From: Candidatus Woesearchaeota archaeon | GTDB lineage: Archaea > Nanobdellota > Nanobdellia > Woesearchaeales > GW2011-AR9 | DNA length: 33,922 nucleotides | Direction: 5' to 3' | NCBI GenBank assembly: GCA_016179955.1 | Contig: JACPCD010000009.1 | Span: 1-33,922 of the forward strand | Part shown: piece by piece, positions 30,526-33,922 of the stretch | Numbering within the stretch: position 1 is the stretch's first letter | How the letters are laid out: each line of letters begins with the position of its first letter | Program-made: the position numbers and the translations under genes | Notes under the pieces: model-generated | Databases searched by the model: none | What the model saw: only the letters and a program-made list of their open reading frames with translations | Told to the model about the DNA's origin: nothing

Positions 30526-31416
30526 ATGCGAACAACTTGGGGAATATTTCTGCTTTTACTGTTGGCGGTGTTCTTGATGGCCTGTTCTTCCGAACCCTTG
30601 ACCGGCAGTTCGACGGCGCAGGCGAGCACCCTTACCATCAAGACGGAGAGTGAGAATGGCTCCATCATTACCGGCGCCAGCATCTATGTGAATGGGGAGT
30701 TCAAGGGGAAAACCAACACCTATGGCGATGAGAAAGGCGCCCGACTGATTGTGCTGGAAGGAAATAATAACCTGGTTACGGTTGAAAAAGAAGATTATGG
30801 AGCGGCTGAGCCTCGAGTCATCAATGCCGTGTCGGGAGGCAATCAACAAGTTACCTTTGTGCTGGAGAGCAGGAAAACGGATTTGCTGGTAATAGTCCAG
30901 GATCGCTATGGACCAGTTTCTGGCGCCCAAGTTTCCTTACGGAAAGGAGATACTTTTATTGTCTTAGGGACAGCTATAACTGATGAGGATGGCGTTGCTA
31001 CCTTTAGCCAAGTTGACGATGGCTCCTACACGCTGCAGGTACGTAAAGACGGCTATATCCCAGAAGAAGTCGAGGAAACCGTTGATCATTTCCAAAATAA
31101 CGGCGGTCTCAGCACCACTATCTTGCTGACGAAGATTCCGGAGTTATATGTGACTATAGTCGATCGCCAGGGACAGCCTTTGGATGACGCTGAGGCGTCT
31201 TTATATTCCCGGCAAGGATATCATTCACCGGGCACGAGCGCAATTGCCACGGCCTATACCGGAAGTTCCGGGGAAGTTCTGTTTCAGAATGTGGATTATG
31301 ACGAGCAGTACGTTATTGTTGTTCGCCGGGCGCAGTATTTGAGTGCAACTCACGAGGTGGTGCTTACGCCAGATACCCGCGAGGTGACGGTGGAAATGAT
31401 ATGGGATATTGGATAA
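30526..31416 (+). CDS. Lipoprotein with PEGA/carboxypeptidase-regulatory-like repeats
   Basis: 296 residues. The signal peptide MRTTWGIFLLLLLAVFLMAC ends in a lipobox, so the protein is probably lipid-anchored and faces outward. Three beta-sandwich-like repeats follow: SIITGASIYVNGEFKGKTNT (PEGA-like), PVSGAQVSLRKGDTFIVLGT with ITDEDGVATFSQVDDGSYTL, and PLDDAEASLYSRQGYHSPGT with GEVLFQNVDYDEQYVI. The last two resemble CarboxypepD_reg/CNA-B type domains common in surface proteins. The frame extends upstream to 30394, but the ATG at 30526 fits the signal peptide and the TATA-like box 27 nt before it. Confidence 0.82.
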   Translation: MRTTWGIFLLLLLAVFLMACSSEPLTGSSTAQASTLTIKTESENGSIITGASIYVNGEFKGKTNTYGDEKGARLIVLEGNNNLVTVEKEDYGAAEPRVINAVSGGNQQVTFVLESRKTDLLVIVQDRYGPVSGAQVSLRKGDTFIVLGTAITDEDGVATFSQVDDGSYTLQVRKDGYIPEEVEETVDHFQNNGGLSTTILLTKIPELYVTIVDRQGQPLDDAEASLYSRQGYHSPGTSAIATAYTGSSGEVLFQNVDYDEQYVIVVRRAQYLSATHEVVLTPDTREVTVEMIWDIG

Positions 31417-31663
31417 GAAGTTCGCTGGTTAATTTCTTTCGAGCTTACGGTTATGTTTTCTCTCATCCTCTTAGAGTATGAACATTCGAGAATAACCCTC
31501 TATTGAAGATAGGGCAGTGAGCTCTGAGCAATGCTGAACGGGGCTTTTGGACACGAACAGGGCGGTACTCCCACGTCTTTGGGGAGTTTGGATGCGCCAA
31601 TGTGTGTGGTGATATCGCCAGTAGAGTAACTAATCTATGCTGCTCCAACAGGACAGGGAAGAC
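31417..31663. other. Gap with no confident gene
   Basis: About 250 bp between the lipoprotein and the tRNA-Arg promoter. It contains a 32-codon plus-strand frame at 31531-31629 (MLNGAFGHEQGGTPTSLGSL and on) and a 61-codon minus-strand frame over the same bases. Neither has a convincing ribosome site, TATA-like box or recognisable family. It could be a decayed gene end or carry an untranslated RNA, but nothing decides this. Confidence 0.4.
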
Positions 31664-31735
31664 TTTATAAATAAATTCCCGTTTATTCTGGGTGATGGGC
31701 CTGTAGCCTAGCCTGGATAGGGCGACAGCCTTCTA

Positions 31736-31751
31736 TGCGTAAGCGTAAGGA
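31736..31751 (+). other. tRNA-Arg intron 1, position 37/38
   Basis: 16 nt after A37, forming a 4-bp hairpin (UGCG with CGUA) around UAAG. This is the canonical archaeal intron site. Exact ends are set by restoring a 7-nt anticodon loop. Confidence 0.75.
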
Positions 31752-31773
31752 AGCTGTAGGTCGGGGGTTCAAA

Positions 31774-31853
31774 TGCCAGTTACACTAGGCGAGTCGTACT
31801 CAGGTGGGGCATAAAGCCCCACGATAACGCAAAATAGTGTAACGACTTGAAAG
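31774..31853 (+). other. tRNA-Arg intron 2, T-loop position 59/60
   Basis: 80 nt. A relaxed bulge-helix-bulge is visible: T-stem GGGGG/CCCCT as outer helix, UUCA (31768-31771) with UGAA (31848-31851) as central helix, and 3-nt bulges AAT and AGT. Inside, GTTACACTA (31779-31787) pairs with TAGTGTAAC (31835-31843) and GTGGGGC (31804-31810) with GCCCCAC (31816-31822). Confidence 0.8.
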
Positions 31854-31959
31854 TCCCCTCAGGCCCGTTTTCTGCTTTTGGTTGGACTATTTACTGCAAA
31901 AGAGATACGTTTAAATACTGGTAGTGCCTCAAAACCGGCATACAAGAAGGTGATGTTTC

Positions 31960-32262
31960 ATGGATGTCCGCAAAACCAGAACGTGTGATCGATGCCGGGC
32001 CAGTGTGCCCTTAGACCAGGTGCGCTTGTTTCCCAAAGACAAGGAAAAAAATATGCTGGTCTGTGGAAAATGCTTTCAGGAGCTGAGCAAGCCCAAGGTA
32101 CCATTGAAATCTACGGCTCAGCCGTTGCCACAAGCAGACTATACGTCGTACTTTTGCGATCGCTGCAAGTATTCCTTCCGGGTAGATTCGGCTAAAGCCG
32201 GCGTAACCTATGTGCTGCACTGCCCCTACTGTGGAAAATCTGACCGCTTGCATGAGCGATGA
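31960..32262 (+). CDS. Double zinc-ribbon protein
   Basis: 100 residues with two four-Cys zinc sites: CDRC with CGKC (about 9-12 and 35-38) and CDRC with CPYC (about 70-73 and 88-91). The linker KPKVPLKSTAQPLPQADYTS is Pro-rich and flexible. The fold suggests binding to nucleic acid or protein, but no specific role is visible. Translation is set by GGTGAT (31949-31954), a good anti-16S match 5 nt before the ATG; the TATA-like TTTAAATAC at about 31909-31918 gives a leader near 20 nt. The next gene starts 6 nt after its stop. Confidence 0.85.
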   Translation: MDVRKTRTCDRCRASVPLDQVRLFPKDKEKNMLVCGKCFQELSKPKVPLKSTAQPLPQADYTSYFCDRCKYSFRVDSAKAGVTYVLHCPYCGKSDRLHER

Positions 32263-32268
32263 ACGTCC

Positions 32269-33051
32269 ATGATTTACATCCATCAGCTGAATAATTTTAA
32301 TCCCAAGACCGTGGAGACGGAGGCAGTATACCTTATCCGCGAGCTTAAGCAGAAAACTCCCTACCCTTTAACGGTTGACAGTGTCTCTGCATATTTTACC
32401 GATCTGCTTCTTTCCCAGACTGACCAGGCTGCTATGGAGCAGGCGTTGGAATTGATTGATCAACTTATTCCGCAGATTGAACAGTTGCTGCAGGAGCAAT
32501 CATCTCTCTATGAGCCGGTTAATTTGCAGCGGGCCATTGCCATCTTGCGGGAATTGCCCTCGCCATTACAGCAGAACATCACTTATTTTCAGAGCATCAT
32601 TCCCTGGCAGCAGCAGTACATCCAATCTTTAGTGCCGGTGCTGAATGGCATTCCCCGGGCGACGGCCATCGAGGACAAGAAAAAATGGAATGCGTTCCTG
32701 AACATATTTTTTGAGAAAGTGCTGCGCACCGAGCAGTTTGCTTTCAATAGCCAGGATATCCTTCATGAAGGGCCGCTAGCCCAAATCGTGGGATTAAGCG
32801 AGAGCATGAGCAGGGGATTTTTTTTCCATGTTTCTCTGGAAGAGGAGCTGAAGAAAGTGTCGTATGACATTATCAAGCGGCGGATTCCAGCAGAGAATTT
32901 ACGGGTGGTGGAAGACATCCGCGAGGGCATTGAGAATATCCGCCGGGGCATTGAGCGGGGCTACCATAGTAACATGCGCCTGGTCAATTGGGCGGTGATT
33001 ATGTATTCGTATGTCAAGTGGCTCTCGAATCCCTGGGAAAAGAATGGGTAA
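32269..33051 (+). CDS. Helical hypothetical protein
   Basis: 260 residues, not recognised. It is almost wholly alpha-helical and rich in Gln, Glu, Leu and Ile, with no signal peptide; the only hydrophobic stretch near the C-terminus (RLVNWAVIMYSYVKWLS) is short. Segments such as RVVEDIREGIENIRRGIERG suggest amphipathic helices for protein contacts. It follows the zinc-ribbon gene by 6 nt, so the two form an operon and may act together. Start ATG at 32269 follows the previous stop closely; a CGATGAACG upstream gives no clear ribosome site. Confidence 0.7.
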   Translation: MIYIHQLNNFNPKTVETEAVYLIRELKQKTPYPLTVDSVSAYFTDLLLSQTDQAAMEQALELIDQLIPQIEQLLQEQSSLYEPVNLQRAIAILRELPSPLQQNITYFQSIIPWQQQYIQSLVPVLNGIPRATAIEDKKKWNAFLNIFFEKVLRTEQFAFNSQDILHEGPLAQIVGLSESMSRGFFFHVSLEEELKKVSYDIIKRRIPAENLRVVEDIREGIENIRRGIERGYHSNMRLVNWAVIMYSYVKWLSNPWEKNG

Positions 33052-33082
33052 GTTCTGGTAGTGCAAAAGGGGCAGCACCAAT

Positions 33083-33256
33083 TCACGAGCGATAGTATTC
33101 TGAAAACAATCGGTTGCGGAGGTGGATGCATTCCGAATGGATGAGGAATGTTCCGAAAACCGTGTTTTCGATATCACTTACGGGGAGGCGCCACAATTCA
33201 GAACCATAGTAAAAGAGCGAGTCGGTGCTGCCCCTGATGAAGTTCCCACTAACCAT
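33083..33256 (-). CDS. 57-residue protein, unknown
   Basis: A short frame reading MVSGNFIRGSTDSLFYYGSE, then LWRLPVSDIENTVFGTFLIH and SECIHLRNRLFSEYYRS. The amino-acid make-up looks like real protein, and GAGG lies 5 nt before the ATG. A TATA-like box on the minus strand at 33270-33281 is about 20 nt upstream. I do not recognise it. It converges with the helical hypothetical gene and is divergent from tRNA-Cys. Its ends include an 11-bp inverted repeat (33069-33079 and 33224-33234), which may be chance. Confidence 0.45.
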   Translation of the reverse strand: MVSGNFIRGSTDSLFYYGSELWRLPVSDIENTVFGTFLIHSECIHLRNRLFSEYYRS

Positions 33257-33269
33257 TAAGTCCTCGAAA

Positions 33270-33281
33270 ATTATATAAATG
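33270..33281. promoter_or_regulatory. TATA box of tRNA-Cys, usable on both strands
   Basis: ATTATATAAATG lies about 28 nt before the tRNA-Cys start at 33304. The complement CATTTATATAAT could also serve the 57-codon gene on the minus strand. Confidence 0.6.
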
Positions 33282-33340
33282 CGCCCTCTTCCCTGTAACT
33301 CAAGCGCCCGTAGCCAAGCGGCTAAGGCAATCGCCTGCAG

Positions 33341-33352
33341 TCCACGGAAGAC
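33341..33352 (+). other. tRNA-Cys intron 1, position 37/38
   Basis: 12 nt between G37 and A38. GTC (33340-33342) can pair with GAC (33350-33352). It is very short for an archaeal intron; the limits follow from restoring a 7-nt loop. Confidence 0.7.
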
Positions 33353-33374
33353 AGCGATGATTCGAGGGTTCGAG

Positions 33375-33427
33375 AATAAGTGGCCTTGCCCCTTATCAAT
33401 CCCGGGCCAATGGGAAGAAGACGAAAA
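33375..33427 (+). other. tRNA-Cys intron 2, T-loop position 59/60
   Basis: 53 nt. The T-stem is the outer helix, UUCG (33369-33372) with CGAA (33422-33425) the central helix, and AGA and AAT the two 3-nt bulges, the same plan as in tRNA-Arg. Inside, TGGCC (33381-33385) can pair with GGCCA (33405-33409). Confidence 0.78.
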
Positions 33428-33442
33428 TCCCTCCGGGCGCTC

Positions 33443-33913
33443 TTATAATCTTTTTAGATATTCTTCCCACCGAGAAATTATTTTTACCGTGGTAAGAGCT
33501 ACTCCCAGAGATACTATTCCTTTTTCCGACAAGTCCGGCATGCTCTGGCAGTATTTTTTAAAGATGTGGAGTTGCAATTGTACTCTGTTTTGAATCGTCG
33601 TAAGGCTATGGGTAAAATCTTTTGCCGATAACTCTTGGTAGCTTAATCCATTCTTCGCTTGAATACATTCCCCCACTAGGCAGTTTTGGAATGACAGCAC
33701 TGGCAAGACTTCATCATCTTTGCGATAATAGCCCGGGGTTACGATTACCGGAAGAGCATATCTCTTTCCCGGCTGATGATGGGTATGCTGCAGGTTGAAG
33801 AGCGTAAGATACGTGGCATTTAGTGGTATGGCGGCGTATTCCTTAGGGCGAAGACGAATGACATTGGTTAACTTATACTGCTTTAGAAATTTTCTTTTGG
33901 AGGGGGTGATCAC
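33443..33913 (-). CDS. Hypothetical protein, possibly 5'-partial
   Basis: 156 residues from a GTG at 33913, but the frame stays open to the window edge, so the true start may lie outside. The sequence is soluble and basic at the start (ITPSKRKFLKQYKLTNVIRL), then beta-rich (YLTLFNLQHTHHQPGKRYAL, PVIVTPGYYRKDDEVLPVLS), and ends in a helical part. I do not recognise a family. Its stop lies 1 nt past the end of tRNA-Cys on the other strand, so the two converge tightly. Confidence 0.6.
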   Translation of the reverse strand: MITPSKRKFLKQYKLTNVIRLRPKEYAAIPLNATYLTLFNLQHTHHQPGKRYALPVIVTPGYYRKDDEVLPVLSFQNCLVGECIQAKNGLSYQELSAKDFTHSLTTIQNRVQLQLHIFKKYCQSMPDLSEKGIVSLGVALTTVKIISRWEEYLKRL

Positions 33914-33922
33914 TTGGTTATT

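Larger units (their letters stand above)
31697..31867 (+). tRNA. tRNA-Arg(UCU) with two introns
   Basis: Acceptor GGGCCTG (31697-31703) pairs with CAGGCCC (31860-31866), discriminator G at 31867. D-stem GCCT/GGGC. Anticodon stem ACAGC (31725-31729) with GCTGT (31753-31757), anticodon TCT at 31732-31734. T-stem GGGGG (31763-31767) with CCCCT (31855-31859). Intron 1 (31736-31751, 16 nt) lies at 37/38 and intron 2 (31774-31853, 80 nt) in the T-loop at 59/60. Removing both leaves a 75-nt tRNA with loop TTCAAAT. The TATA-like TTTATAAATA at 31664-31673 is about 29 nt upstream. No CCA is encoded. Confidence 0.9.
33304..33441 (+). tRNA. tRNA-Cys(GCA) with two introns
   Basis: Acceptor GCGCCCG (33304-33310) pairs with CGGGCGC (33434-33440); discriminator T at 33441, the Cys identity base. 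D-stem GCC/GGC. Anticodon stem ATCGC (33330-33334) with GCGAT (33354-33358), anticodon GCA at 33337-33339. T-stem GAGGG (33364-33368) with CCCTC (33429-33433). Intron 1 (33341-33352, 12 nt) is at 37/38 and intron 2 (33375-33427, 53 nt) in the T-loop at 59/60. Their removal leaves 73 nt. No CCA is encoded. Confidence 0.9.

Noticed and set aside
31463-31648. 61-codon minus-strand frame, and a 32-codon plus-strand frame over the same bases, possibly a decayed transposase end
   Set aside because: Neither has start signals or a recognisable family; the likeness to a TnpB tail was only an impression.
33069-33234. 11-bp inverted repeat GGGGCAGCACC as ends of a structured RNA or mobile element
   Set aside because: A match of this length at this spacing is expected about once by chance in a window of this size, and the bases between read better as a short protein on the minus strand.
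1-33922. CRISPR array or rRNA genes
   Set aside because: No regularly spaced direct repeats and no rRNA-like conserved stretches were seen anywhere in the window.

Overview
The window reads as a chromosomal piece of a DPANN-type archaeon, most like Woesearchaeales or Pacearchaeales; the lineage is inferred from gene content, not proven. The archaeal markers are a toprim DnaG, both subunits of topoisomerase VI, a RIO1 kinase next to a Pno1/Dim2-like KH protein, an AbrB-PhoU regulator, intron-containing tRNAs, and many starts lying about 25-29 nt downstream of an A/T-rich TATA-like box with little or no leader. A bacterial-type gyrase A, ScpB, LemA and HtpX are also present, as in many DPANN genomes.

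Layout. 1-930: an IS5-like insertion sequence whose right end stops 45 bp before a conserved hypothetical gene. 1600-2941: a VapBC-type toxin-antitoxin pair and scpB, closed by a hairpin terminator. 3071-4558: divergent hypothetical and AbrB-PhoU genes. 4649-9537: gyrA, interrupted by a 456-residue intein, and a translationally coupled THUMP methyltransferase-like gene. 9581-11116 (minus): cupredoxin-like lipoprotein, IS66 transposase fragment and GNAT acetyltransferase. 11261-14864: an M50-like membrane protein lacking its zinc site, a small membrane protein, a DMT transporter, lemA and htpX. 15343-20063 (minus): a HerA-like ATPase carrying a 449-residue intein in its Walker B motif, a secreted hypothetical protein, and dnaG behind a long, apparently structured leader. 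20451-21263: an AbrB/PIN toxin-antitoxin operon with repeated operator-like words and a third 33-codon gene. 22247-24613: a B-family DNA polymerase homologue with an intact exonuclease signature but a degenerate polymerase domain. 24651-29678: rio1, the KH gene, top6B, top6A and a cyclophilin lipoprotein. 29716-29864: a 133-bp MITE-like element with 16-bp terminal inverted repeats and an 8-bp target duplication. 29845-33913: a methyltransferase-like gene, a PEGA/carboxypeptidase-regulatory-like lipoprotein, tRNA-Arg(UCU), a zinc-ribbon protein, a helical hypothetical, tRNA-Cys(GCA) and one hypothetical gene at the edge.

The most unusual content is RNA and mobile DNA. Both tRNA genes carry two introns each, one at 37/38 and one in the T-loop at 59/60, with the same bulge-helix-bulge design in the T-arm. 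The MITE insertion can be undone on paper: removing it restores a stop codon two codons after the join in the gene it hit. Three genes (polymerase, M50 protease, THUMP methyltransferase) keep their fold signatures but have lost catalytic motifs. A micro-gene behind the second toxin looks like a free-standing antitoxin tail.
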